Assembly (NCBI GenBank): GCA_902384455.1
Contig: CABMCB010000053.1
Coordinates: 1-49,274, forward strand
From: an uncultured archaeon
GTDB lineage: Archaea > Altiarchaeota > Altiarchaeia > IMC4 > SCGC-AAA252-I15
Reading direction: 5' to 3'
DNA: 49,274 nucleotides
The notes under the pieces were generated by a model. That model worked only from the letters and a program-made list of their open reading frames with translations, had not been told where the DNA came from and did no database searches. Both the position numbers and the translations under genes were made by a program. Shown piece by piece: positions 24,378-32,166 of this stretch (the first letter of the stretch is position 1; each line of letters begins with the position of its first letter).

Positions 24378-25100
24378 ATGGTTTTAGGCGAATCTTTGTC
24401 TGCGGTGCTGTTTGACTTGTGGAGGACTCTTGCTTATTCGGACGAAGAGGGTAGGCAGCGTGATGAAGAAAACGTCGTCACATTCCTCAAATCGTTTAAT
24501 CCTGCCGTTGACATCGAGATGTACCGCGGTTTGCGCAAGAAGTTTCATACGGACTTGACGACCGGGAAACTTTCTCTCAACGAAGTTAACGCCCGCATAG
24601 CGGAAGAAATCGGCGCTCCACCGCAGGCGGCAACAACGCTCACAAAGGCGGTTGAGGCCGCGGTAGTCCGTAATGTGCGGGCTTATGATGGTGCGCATGA
24701 TGTTTTGGATGGGCTTCGTGAGGAGGGTTTGTTGTTGGGTTTGGTGACTAATTGTGCGGGCGATACCTTGGGTTTGTTGAGGAAGGTTGATTTGGATTTG
24801 TTTGATGCTTATGGGTTTTCTGATGAGGTTGGTGTGCGTAAGCCGGATCCTAAGATTTATGTTAAGGTGACTGGGGAGTTGGGTGTTGGACCTGAGAGGT
24901 GTGTTTTTGTTTCTGATGAGATTGAGGATTTGGTTGGCGCGAGTAAGTTGGGGATGAGGACTGTTCATGTCGTCCGCGCCAAGGGCGGGCGCATTTTTGA
25001 CGTGGATGATTATGCCGCCGATTTTAAGCCTGATGCGTCTGTTTCGTCTCTTTATGCGGTTTATGACGTTGTTTTGGGGTGGGTTGATGAGGGGCGTTGA
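24378..25100 (+). CDS. HAD-superfamily hydrolase (DxW motif type)
   Basis: A 240-residue haloacid-dehalogenase-fold phosphatase. Motif I is VLFDLWRTL, with nucleophile Asp13 and Trp15 in place of the usual second Asp, as in several HAD branches. Motif II is the Thr of GLVTNCAGD, motif III the Lys of VGVRKPDPKIY, and motif IV FVSDEIEDLVGASKLGM. The cap is a helical insert between motifs I and II. A TATA box at 24366-24375 is too close to the ATG at 24378 for normal spacing; a TTG at 24396 may be the real start and keeps all motifs. Substrate unknown. Confidence 0.85.
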   Translation: MVLGESLSAVLFDLWRTLAYSDEEGRQRDEENVVTFLKSFNPAVDIEMYRGLRKKFHTDLTTGKLSLNEVNARIAEEIGAPPQAATTLTKAVEAAVVRNVRAYDGAHDVLDGLREEGLLLGLVTNCAGDTLGLLRKVDLDLFDAYGFSDEVGVRKPDPKIYVKVTGELGVGPERCVFVSDEIEDLVGASKLGMRTVHVVRAKGGRIFDVDDYAADFKPDASVSSLYAVYDVVLGWVDEGR

Positions 25101-25758
25101 CGCTGTTTTGTTTGACTTGGACGGCGTGTTGGTTGATTCTGAGGCTTATTCGCTTACTTCCACGAGGTTGTTGTTTGAGGAGTTGGGTACGCCTTGGAGG
25201 GATAGTCTTTTTGAGGAGACTTTCGGGAAGAGGACCAGCGAGAACCTCGCAATATTCAAAGGCAAGTACGGTTGGAAGCCGAGTGTTCCGTGGCTTGTGC
25301 GCAGGAAAAACGACATTTTCCTTGATTTGATTCGAGGGCGGCTTAAGCCTCTGCCCGGAGTGGTTGCACTGCTGAAGGATTTGGAGGCCGCCCGTGTTCC
25401 TTTGGCTGTTGTGTCTGCGAGTCCGAGGAGGCGGGTTTTGGGTAGTCTTGATGAGGCTGGTCTTGAGGGTTTTTTTGCTACTGTTGTTTCGGGTGATGAT
25501 GTGTCGTGTTGTAAGCCCAGTCCTGCGCCGTATAGGCTTGGTCTTAGGCGGCTTAAGGCTTCGGCTGGTAAGTCTGTGGCCATTGAGGATACTGATTCGG
25601 GTGTTGCGTCTGCGACTGCGGCGGGGATTGTTTGTCTTGGCGTGAGAAGCCCTAATACTTTCGGGCAGACTCTTGGGGGCGCCAACAAGGTGGTCGGCAG
25701 TCTTAAGGGAGTTGACGCTGAGTTTCTTTGCGGGCTTGTTGCGCGGCGTAAGGGTTGA
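25087..25758 (+). CDS. HAD-superfamily phosphatase (beta-phosphoglucomutase/Gph type)
   Basis: A 223-residue HAD protein starting at ATG 25087 and overlapping the previous gene by 14 nt. Motif I VLFDLDGVLVDSEAY has both Asp (10 and 12). The helical cap follows, then the motif II Ser in AVVSASPRRRVL, Lys in SCCKPSPAPYRLGLRRL and motif IV IEDTDSGVASATAAGI. It resembles phosphoglycolate phosphatases and beta-phosphoglucomutases, but the substrate cannot be read from sequence. The last 500 bases of the upstream gene and most of this one are strongly G/T-rich. Confidence 0.88.
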   Translation: MRGVDAVLFDLDGVLVDSEAYSLTSTRLLFEELGTPWRDSLFEETFGKRTSENLAIFKGKYGWKPSVPWLVRRKNDIFLDLIRGRLKPLPGVVALLKDLEAARVPLAVVSASPRRRVLGSLDEAGLEGFFATVVSGDDVSCCKPSPAPYRLGLRRLKASAGKSVAIEDTDSGVASATAAGIVCLGVRSPNTFGQTLGGANKVVGSLKGVDAEFLCGLVARRKG

Positions 25759-25797
25759 AGCGGCTTTTTTATTCGGCGTCTGCCGTATTGTTACGCT

Positions 25798-27519
25798 ATG
25801 CGCATTGCAGTCGTAGATTTTGAGCGGTGTCGTCCTAAGGACTGCGGTAACTTCCTTTGCGTTAGAGTGTGCCCTGTCCTTAAGGCGGGGGTGGAGTGCA
25901 TAGGCGAAAACAAGGAGACTGGCAAGCCGTTCATAAGCGAGGAGTTGTGCACAGGCTGCGGAATCTGCCCCAAGAAGTGCCCGTTTCAGGCGATAACAAT
26001 AATCAATCTGCCGGAAAGCATAGGCGACCCGGTTCACCGCTTCGGACTAAACGGGTTCAGGCTGCATAATCTTCCCACGCCAAAGGAAGGCATTGTCGGG
26101 CTTGTTGGAGCCAACGGCATCGGCAAGTCCACTGCGTTGAAGATTCTTTCAGGAGAACTCAAGCCTAATCTCGGCTTCTTGGAAGGAGAAGTCGACTGGC
26201 GGCGCATCATAGAAAGATTCAGAGGACAGGAAATCCAGAATTACCTCGAACAGCTTTCAGCCAAAAACATCAAGGCAGTGTACAAGCCGCAGTACGTGGA
26301 TTCACTGCCTAAGCACGTGAAAGGAAAAGTCCGCGCGATACTTAAGAAGGCGGACGAAGAAGGCCGTATGGATTCTATTGTTGATCAGTTGGATTTGGGC
26401 AGTGCGCTTGACAAGAGTATGGATGAGTTGTCTGGCGGGGAGCTTCAGCGTGTTGCTGTGGCTGCGGCTTTGGGCCGTAAGAGCGATGTTGTTTTGTTGG
26501 ACGAGCCTTCGAGTTATTTGGACGTTAAGGAGCGGCTTAAGCTTGCTCGTCTTGTGCGCGCTCAGGAGGGCAAGAATGTTTTTGTGGTCGAGCATGACCT
26601 TGTCGTGTTGGATTATTTGTCTGATTGGGTGCACGTTTTCTTCGGGGAGCACGGCGTCTACGGGATAGTCAGCAACTCTTTGGGGGTGCGCGCGGGAATC
26701 AACGAGTATTTGTCCGGCTTCTTGACGAGCGAGAACATGCGCTTCAGGCAGTCCATCAAGTTTGAGGTGAGGCCGCCTAAGGATTCTACTCATAGGGTGG
26801 TTCGTTTTGAGTATCCGAGTATGAGTAAGACTTACGATGGTTTTTCCGTTGATGTGGGGGCGGGTGTTATTCGTGCGCCGGAGATTCTTGGTATTCTTGG
26901 TCCTAATGCGACTGGTAAGACTACTTTCGTTAAGATGCTTGCTGGGGCGGTTAAGCCTGACGGCGGGGAGGTGGATTTGGGTTTGAGTGTTTCTTATAAG
27001 CCGCAGTATATTCAGCCTCAGGATATGCCTGTTGCTGCGTTGCGCATTAAGGAGGATTTGAAGACGCTTTTTGGAATCAATTATTTGTTGGAGAGGAATC
27101 TTACGGAGCTTTCCGGCGGGGAACTGCAGAAGGTGGCGGTTGCGGAATGTTTGAGCAAGCAGGCAGACGTTTATTTGCTGGACGAGCCCTCCGCCTACTT
27201 GGATATAGAAGAGCGCCTTAAGTTGGCCAAGCACCTTAAGAGGTTCGCCTATGAGAACGCCACAAGCATAATGGTCGTAGACCACGACATCCTGCTCATA
27301 GACTACCTGTCGGACGCGCTGCTCGTATTCGAAGGAGAGGCGGGAGTAAGCGGCCGCGCCCAAGCGCCTCTTCCTCCGCGCGAAGGAATGAACTTGTTTT
27401 TGAAGCAGATGGACGTGACTTTCAGAAGAGACCCCGACACAGGGCGTCCTAGGGCTAACAAGCCGGGCAGCGTCAAGGACCGTGAGCAACGCGCAGCAGG
27501 CGAATACTACTACGGGTAA
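25798..27519 (+). CDS. ABCE1/Rli1 ribosome-recycling ATPase
   Basis: A 573-residue twin ABC ATPase that splits ribosomal subunits after termination. The N-terminal domain has the eight Cys for two [4Fe-4S] clusters: 11, 16, 21, 25 and 51, 54, 57, 61. The first Walker A is GANGIGKST (104-112) with LSGGELQRV and DEPSSYLDV; the second is GPNATGKTT with LSGGELQKV and DEPSAYLDI. A TATA-like TTTTTTATTC at 25765-25774 lies about 26 nt before the ATG, so the mRNA is probably leaderless. Its archaeal presence is universal. Confidence 0.98.
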   Translation: MRIAVVDFERCRPKDCGNFLCVRVCPVLKAGVECIGENKETGKPFISEELCTGCGICPKKCPFQAITIINLPESIGDPVHRFGLNGFRLHNLPTPKEGIVGLVGANGIGKSTALKILSGELKPNLGFLEGEVDWRRIIERFRGQEIQNYLEQLSAKNIKAVYKPQYVDSLPKHVKGKVRAILKKADEEGRMDSIVDQLDLGSALDKSMDELSGGELQRVAVAAALGRKSDVVLLDEPSSYLDVKERLKLARLVRAQEGKNVFVVEHDLVVLDYLSDWVHVFFGEHGVYGIVSNSLGVRAGINEYLSGFLTSENMRFRQSIKFEVRPPKDSTHRVVRFEYPSMSKTYDGFSVDVGAGVIRAPEILGILGPNATGKTTFVKMLAGAVKPDGGEVDLGLSVSYKPQYIQPQDMPVAALRIKEDLKTLFGINYLLERNLTELSGGELQKVAVAECLSKQADVYLLDEPSAYLDIEERLKLAKHLKRFAYENATSIMVVDHDILLIDYLSDALLVFEGEAGVSGRAQAPLPPREGMNLFLKQMDVTFRRDPDTGRPRANKPGSVKDREQRAAGEYYYG

Positions 27520-27553
27520 ATGTTTTTTGTTTTAGGTTGCGTTGTATTGTTTT

Positions 27554-28354
27554 GTGGAGAAGCGTGTTTTGCGCGGCGGAGACTTCAGGGAACTGGAGGA
27601 AGTGCATCTTCCCGCGGGAGTTGAAGTTTGCAGTCAGACTTTTTTCGGCCGTCATTTTTGGGTTATGGATTGGTTGAGGAGGAATCCGCTTGGTTTGGCG
27701 GGCGACGTTAATGTTGCGGATTTGGGCGGCGGGTGTTCTCCGGCTGCGGGCCTTGCGCATTCTAACGCTAGGGGGAGGCGTTTTAGTTGGGAGCCTCTTG
27801 AGATTTTTGATGCTCTGTCTAAGGCGGGCGTTAGGGCGAATGTTGACGTCTATGACATTAGGTCTGTTGTGGCGGAGGTTGTTAACGGTCAGGGGGCGGT
27901 TTTTGTTTCTCGGCTGGATAATCCTTCGCGGGATGCGTTTCCGCCCGGTTACGCGGACGAGTTTCTTCTCGGCTGCAAAAGCCACACTCATTCGCAGGCT
28001 TTTCTTGACGGAGATTTGGTGAAGGGGCTTACTGTGTCTCACGCGAGGACAATAGAGATTCCGCCTGAAATCAGGGAGAGGATAAACGGGTTTGCCGCGG
28101 ACTACACACGAGAAGATTTCTTTAGGCCTGATGGGCGGGAAAACCACTACGACTTAATCGTCCGGTTGGGGCCGGGATTGCGCAAGGAGGTGGGGGAGGA
28201 GGTTATGAATCAGCCTAACGTTAATGCGGTGTTCAGGGCTTTGAAGCCCGGCGGACGCTACCTCGTAAGAAGCGACTTCGATGCGGGCGGACTCCCGTGG
28301 GTTCGCCCGGATGTTGCGGCGCCCGCTGGCTACGTCATACTGCAGAAGCCTTAG
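27554..28354 (+). CDS. Class I SAM-dependent methyltransferase-like protein
   Basis: A protein of about 266 residues with a Rossmann-type core. The Gly-rich loop VADLGGGCSPAAG would hold S-adenosylmethionine, and NAVFRALKPGGRYLVRSDFD is the usual post-core helix and strand of class I methyltransferases. The target is unknown. The start is uncertain: GTG at 27554 gives MEKRVLRGGDF, while a TTG at 27542 adds four residues; no ribosome binding site decides. It follows ABCE1 by about 30 nt and converges on the potassium channel gene. Confidence 0.6.
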   Translation: MEKRVLRGGDFRELEEVHLPAGVEVCSQTFFGRHFWVMDWLRRNPLGLAGDVNVADLGGGCSPAAGLAHSNARGRRFSWEPLEIFDALSKAGVRANVDVYDIRSVVAEVVNGQGAVFVSRLDNPSRDAFPPGYADEFLLGCKSHTHSQAFLDGDLVKGLTVSHARTIEIPPEIRERINGFAADYTREDFFRPDGRENHYDLIVRLGPGLRKEVGEEVMNQPNVNAVFRALKPGGRYLVRSDFDAGGLPWVRPDVAAPAGYVILQKP

Positions 28355-28360
28355 GCGTAC

Positions 28361-29137
28361 TTAATCGAATGCTTGCAGGGGTTTGCAGAGTTTGCTGTCG
28401 AATTCGCACAGTATTGCGTTTGCGGCTATTTCCGGCACGCAGACTACGTTGTGGGCTCCGGCCATCTTCATTTTTTTGACTGAGTCGGGTCTGTTGGCGC
28501 GGGCGTATATTTTGGCTTTAGGGTTCATTTCTTTGGCGGTCAGTATTGTGAACACCGTTTCTGGGTCGCTGTTTAATGCGATTATTACTGCTGACGCCCG
28601 TTCTACGCCCGCTTTTTTGAGTACGCCGGATTCCGTTGATGTCCCCTCGACTATGGGGTATCCTGCGTTCAGTGCTGCTTCTACTGACGCATCCCTGTTT
28701 TCTACGACGACTACTGATTGTAGCCCAGATGCTACGCGGGCTCCTACGTCTCCGTAGCCGCAAAGCACCACATGGTTTTTCATCTTCTTTATTTTGTCTT
28801 GCATTTGCTCCATCTTGAACACCTCAATCATCTTTCCTTCGAATATCGTTACGGATACGGCCGATAGGAGGTAAAGGTATGCTCCTACTCCGAGGGGGAT
28901 GAACATTATTAGGAATATTTTGGTTTCGTGGCTGGTGGGTGTGATGTCGCCGTATCCTATTGTGGATAGTGTGACTACTGTGAAGTAAAGTGAGTCCATA
29001 AGCGACAGGTGTTCTAGCCGCGTGAAGCTGAACGTCCCGATAAGTAAGACGAAGAGTATGAAAGCTATTGCTCCCAGTAGGTGCCGAAACGACCTGTGCA
29101 GGTGCTGGAAGAGCGATGTCGGACCGAATTCCATCAT
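28361..29137 (-). CDS. Two-helix potassium channel with RCK (TrkA-N) domain
   Basis: A 258-residue MthK-like channel subunit. Membrane helix 1 is at about 21-38, the selectivity filter TIGYGD at 59-64, helix 2 at about 73-98, and the RCK Rossmann domain starts at NHVVLCGYGDVGARV (121-135). The protein ends after the first RCK subdomain, so the C-terminal lobe of MthK is missing. The Asp184, Glu210 and Glu212 calcium ligands of MthK align (from memory) with Ala, Arg and Asn here, which argues against the same calcium gate. An internal ribosome binding site and ATG at codon 109 could give a separate RCK protein of 150 residues. Confidence 0.93.
   Translation of the reverse strand: MMEFGPTSLFQHLHRSFRHLLGAIAFILFVLLIGTFSFTRLEHLSLMDSLYFTVVTLSTIGYGDITPTSHETKIFLIMFIPLGVGAYLYLLSAVSVTIFEGKMIEVFKMEQMQDKIKKMKNHVVLCGYGDVGARVASGLQSVVVVENRDASVEAALNAGYPIVEGTSTESGVLKKAGVERASAVIIALNSDPETVFTILTAKEMNPKAKIYARANRPDSVKKMKMAGAHNVVCVPEIAANAILCEFDSKLCKPLQAFD
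28811..28825 (-). promoter_or_regulatory. Internal ribosome binding site and start codon for a free RCK subunit
   Basis: On the minus strand GAGGTG (28820-28825) lies six bases before an in-frame ATG (28811-28813), Met109 of the channel. It is one of the best Shine-Dalgarno matches in this window and is inside a coding region. In MthK of Methanothermobacter, an internal start at Met107 is known to make soluble RCK subunits that complete the eight-member gating ring. The near-identical position makes the same use here likely. Confidence 0.65.
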
Positions 29138-29171
29138 TTTAATTATGGGGAGGAGGGGTTATTATTGTTGA

Positions 29172-29735
29172 TTATGCGTCTTGGCCTTGGGCTATTTCGT
29201 AGTCGCATTTGCAGTGGCCGGGGTTTTCTTCGTCTCCTTTGACGAATATGCATTTGCCTTGTGGGCACGCTAGTCCTTTGCAGTCGTCTTGTGATGTGGC
29301 GTTTGTTTCTCCCCAGCAGTATTTTTTGGTTGGGGTGGATGTTTCTGTTGTGTTGCCGCAGGCTATTGTTGTTGAGGAGGATATGCATGCGGGTTCTGTT
29401 GTGGTGGTTGAAGTGGTTGTGGTTGTCGTAGTCGTTGTGGGTGTCGTAGTCGTTGTTGTGGTTTCTTCTGTTGTGGTGGTGGTTTCTTCAGTGAGGGTTG
29501 TTGTAGATGGTTCGTTTGTTGTGGGGGTTGCGGGTTCGTTGAGTGTTGTCGTTGACGCCTCAGATGTTTCTGGCGTTGTTTCTCCGGCTATGAGTCTGGC
29601 GGCGGTCGCCCTAATGTCGTTTAGAGTCGGCAGCGTCGGCTTGCCTGAGGACAGAAGAGAGACGATGCCTAACGTTATGGCGCAGAACAATACCAGCGTA
29701 AGCACAAATAAAATGTGCCTTATCACCCCTGCCAT
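29172..29735 (-). CDS. Membrane-anchored Thr-rich stalk protein with Cys-rich head
   Basis: Starting at ATG 29735 the protein has 187 residues: one N-terminal membrane helix (about 4-30), a stalk of about 70 residues dominated by Thr (runs of seven to nine Thr), and a head with eight or so Cys (CISSSTTIACG, KKYCWGETNATSQDDCKG, CPQGKCIF and HCKCDYE). Thr-rich stalks are typically O-glycosylated cell-surface spacers. A GTG at 29756 would add seven residues, but a TTTTAAA box at 29762-29768 fits the later start. No function is known. It resembles in layout the protein at 35256-36182. Confidence 0.75.
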   Translation of the reverse strand: MAGVIRHILFVLTLVLFCAITLGIVSLLSSGKPTLPTLNDIRATAARLIAGETTPETSEASTTTLNEPATPTTNEPSTTTLTEETTTTTEETTTTTTTPTTTTTTTTTSTTTTEPACISSSTTIACGNTTETSTPTKKYCWGETNATSQDDCKGLACPQGKCIFVKGDEENPGHCKCDYEIAQGQDA

Positions 29736-29826
29736 ACCGGTTAGAAACAGGGACACGTCCGTTTAAAATCCTGTTTTGACCGGCTTTCACACAGTATATT
29801 TCGTTTTGCTTCCCATATTTGACTGG

Positions 29827-32166
29827 ATGAAACTCAGGAGGGGGGGCGAACAGAAGGCAGGCAGCATCTCCGATATGCCTGCGTCGCCTGCATGGAGGGA
29901 CGAACTCCTTAAGGTGCATGACGCCATAGAAGGCCCTCTGCCCCAAGTGAGGAATCCTGTGTCGCCGGAAGAGCTTCAGGGCTATCTTGGCCGCGACGAC
30001 GTTGCTGGCGCTCTTGGCGTTTCCGGGCATGACTTGGATTTCGCGCGCGCATTGGCTTCCGCAGGGAATGCGCCTCTTAAGCAGCTTGGAGTCTCGGTTA
30101 GGTCTCATGAGTACCGGCTTGCTTTGGCGGTTCATCTGGAACGCAGGACAGGCATCAGCTTTAGGCCGGATGGCTTTCTTTCTGTTGACGCTGATAGGCT
30201 GGATGAGGCCGACAATATTCTTTTTGCTCCGAACACCAGTTTCATGGGCCACTCAGATTGGAGGATGGCCCTTAGCAGAAGCGACGTCAAAGGAGTGTTC
30301 CAACACCAGGACGGTTCCGTGCGCCCAACTTTTTTCGGCGAACCCCTTACTTCAGTCGCCAACGCGAATTTCTTCCACGTGAAAGTCGGGGACGAATTCC
30401 GAAGCATGCAAGGGGGAATACTCCGCGTTTCCCCCGAAAAAGGCGTGATAGTCCCGATTGTCGGAGAATTCATGGGAGAAGACGGCCCCATACCCGACGA
30501 AAGACTCGCCCAACTTGGAATAGAAAGAGTCCGAGACACTGAGGGGAGGCCTGTGACTTACCCTATGTTCGCCTCCACAGCCCGCTCTCTGATTCAATTC
30601 TGCAGCTTCCAAATCCACGTGCCAGTGGTGGACGGCCGCCCTAGGTTGTTGAATGGTCCTGAGGCTATTCTTGATGTTTTTAGTATGTTGGGGGATGAGT
30701 CAGCTGACGGTTTGAGGGAGGCGGCTAGGATGCTTTTGGACGGGGCGTATGAGGATGCGAAGCCTGGGATGCCTAAGGAGGCGTTTGTTGAGAACCAGTG
30801 GGGCAAGGCGCTGACTATGGCTGGGACCACTGTTCTTCAGAATATTGATGCTCCTGAAGTCACTGAGTATCTTACTTGGATGAGTCTGCCGGTCTGCGCG
30901 GTGCAGTTTAAGGGCGGCGGATGCGTTCATTACGACGGGAACTACGTGACGTTGACTGAGGGGGAGGTGAGAAAGCATCCTAACTTAAGGTTTAAAGAGC
31001 GTAGGGGCGATTGGTCTTTTGTCGTCGACAGGCGCCATGAGGGGCAGCAGGGAATCATGTTGTCCATACCTCATCAGCCGGGTTCTATGGATCCCGTGGG
31101 CGGGGCTCCGACTCTTGAGGCGATAGGATACGAGAGGGAGCAGAGGATTCTGGAGCACGGCGGAGTGCTCTCTGGAGTGACGATCGGGGTGATAAAGCTT
31201 TTTGACGACACTCAGGTGCCGGACCTATGCGTGCCAGACGCCGCAGTGACGGTCGTCGCAATACTAGACGACACAAGGAGGGTAGAAGACTTCATACGGA
31301 CCGAAAGAAACCCCAAAGCAAGAGAACACTGGTACAAAGAGGCGGTAGTTGAAAAATACGGGCCCGCCCCGCCTGAAGTAAAAAGCGGCGATGAATGGGA
31401 AGCGTGGGTTGACAGCCAATTCATCGAATGCAGGGAAAAGCACCTTGCGCAACTGTGCTTAAACCTCGGCAAAACAACGAGAGCGACATTAGAGGCAAAC
31501 CTCACCAACCCCAGAAACCAAAACCTCATGGGCAACATAAGCTTCGCAGGAGGCATAACAGACACAAGGGCGCTTGCGGAAATGACGGACCCAAACCAAT
31601 CATATAGCTTCATAACCCACGTAATAGAAGGCCTGAACGATTTGGCTAAGGTGGCGGGAATCCAAAGCGGCGAAATATTCAGGACGCCCCACTTCCGCTC
31701 TTTTATTACTGAATTCATTGGGGAAGATGCAGCTGCGCCCGTACTGCAGTTCATTCAAAAACCCTACTTCAGAGTGGGGCAAAGATTCGACGACCAAATA
31801 CAGGAAAGCAAAATCATAGGCCTATCTACGGACGCGTGGGTCAGAAAGCAAGGAGGAACTCCAACAGGCGCATATCACACAAGCGATGTCGACTTGACCA
31901 GACTTCTTGCTCGAGACGAGTCTGCCCGCAAAAGAATCGGCATGAATGAAGGCCACGCCATAACATTAATCGCCTACCTTTCAACCCCTACGTTGATGTT
32001 ACATGGCCCAGAGGGAGTTACAACTCTAGAAGAAGCCCTTGAAATCCCCAGAGCGCTTCTTGAGGATAGACTTGGTAAAGTCCCCACAATAGAGGAAAAC
32101 GCCCGACTACTAGAACAACAATGGTGGGGAAGAGCCGCAAAAGGAAGAACGCAACAGACTACTTAG
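29827..32166 (+). CDS. Large soluble protein of unknown function
   Basis: A 779-residue protein I cannot assign. It has no membrane helix, signal peptide or long low-complexity part. Landmarks: a helical N-terminal third with GYLGRDDVAGALGVSGHD and ILFAPNTSFMGHSDWRMAL; a middle with VSPEKGVIVPIVGEFMGEDG and CAVQFKGGGCVHYDGNYV; and a C-terminal third with RNQNLMGNISFAGGITDTRA, ITHVIEGLNDLAKVAGI and YLSTPTLMLHGPEGV. A TATA-like GTATATTT at 29793-29800 is about 26 nt before the ATG at 29827, so I prefer this leaderless start over a TTG at 29776. The stop overlaps aspS on the other strand by 4 nt. An enzyme is likely from size and Gly/Asn motifs, but that is a guess. Confidence 0.75.
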   Translation: MKLRRGGEQKAGSISDMPASPAWRDELLKVHDAIEGPLPQVRNPVSPEELQGYLGRDDVAGALGVSGHDLDFARALASAGNAPLKQLGVSVRSHEYRLALAVHLERRTGISFRPDGFLSVDADRLDEADNILFAPNTSFMGHSDWRMALSRSDVKGVFQHQDGSVRPTFFGEPLTSVANANFFHVKVGDEFRSMQGGILRVSPEKGVIVPIVGEFMGEDGPIPDERLAQLGIERVRDTEGRPVTYPMFASTARSLIQFCSFQIHVPVVDGRPRLLNGPEAILDVFSMLGDESADGLREAARMLLDGAYEDAKPGMPKEAFVENQWGKALTMAGTTVLQNIDAPEVTEYLTWMSLPVCAVQFKGGGCVHYDGNYVTLTEGEVRKHPNLRFKERRGDWSFVVDRRHEGQQGIMLSIPHQPGSMDPVGGAPTLEAIGYEREQRILEHGGVLSGVTIGVIKLFDDTQVPDLCVPDAAVTVVAILDDTRRVEDFIRTERNPKAREHWYKEAVVEKYGPAPPEVKSGDEWEAWVDSQFIECREKHLAQLCLNLGKTTRATLEANLTNPRNQNLMGNISFAGGITDTRALAEMTDPNQSYSFITHVIEGLNDLAKVAGIQSGEIFRTPHFRSFITEFIGEDAAAPVLQFIQKPYFRVGQRFDDQIQESKIIGLSTDAWVRKQGGTPTGAYHTSDVDLTRLLARDESARKRIGMNEGHAITLIAYLSTPTLMLHGPEGVTTLEEALEIPRALLEDRLGKVPTIEENARLLEQQWWGRAAKGRTQQTT

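Noticed and set aside
24967-25086. 40-residue N-terminal extension of the second HAD gene
   Set aside because: It overlaps the end of the first HAD gene and is not HAD-like; the ATG at 25087 gives the standard start just before motif I.
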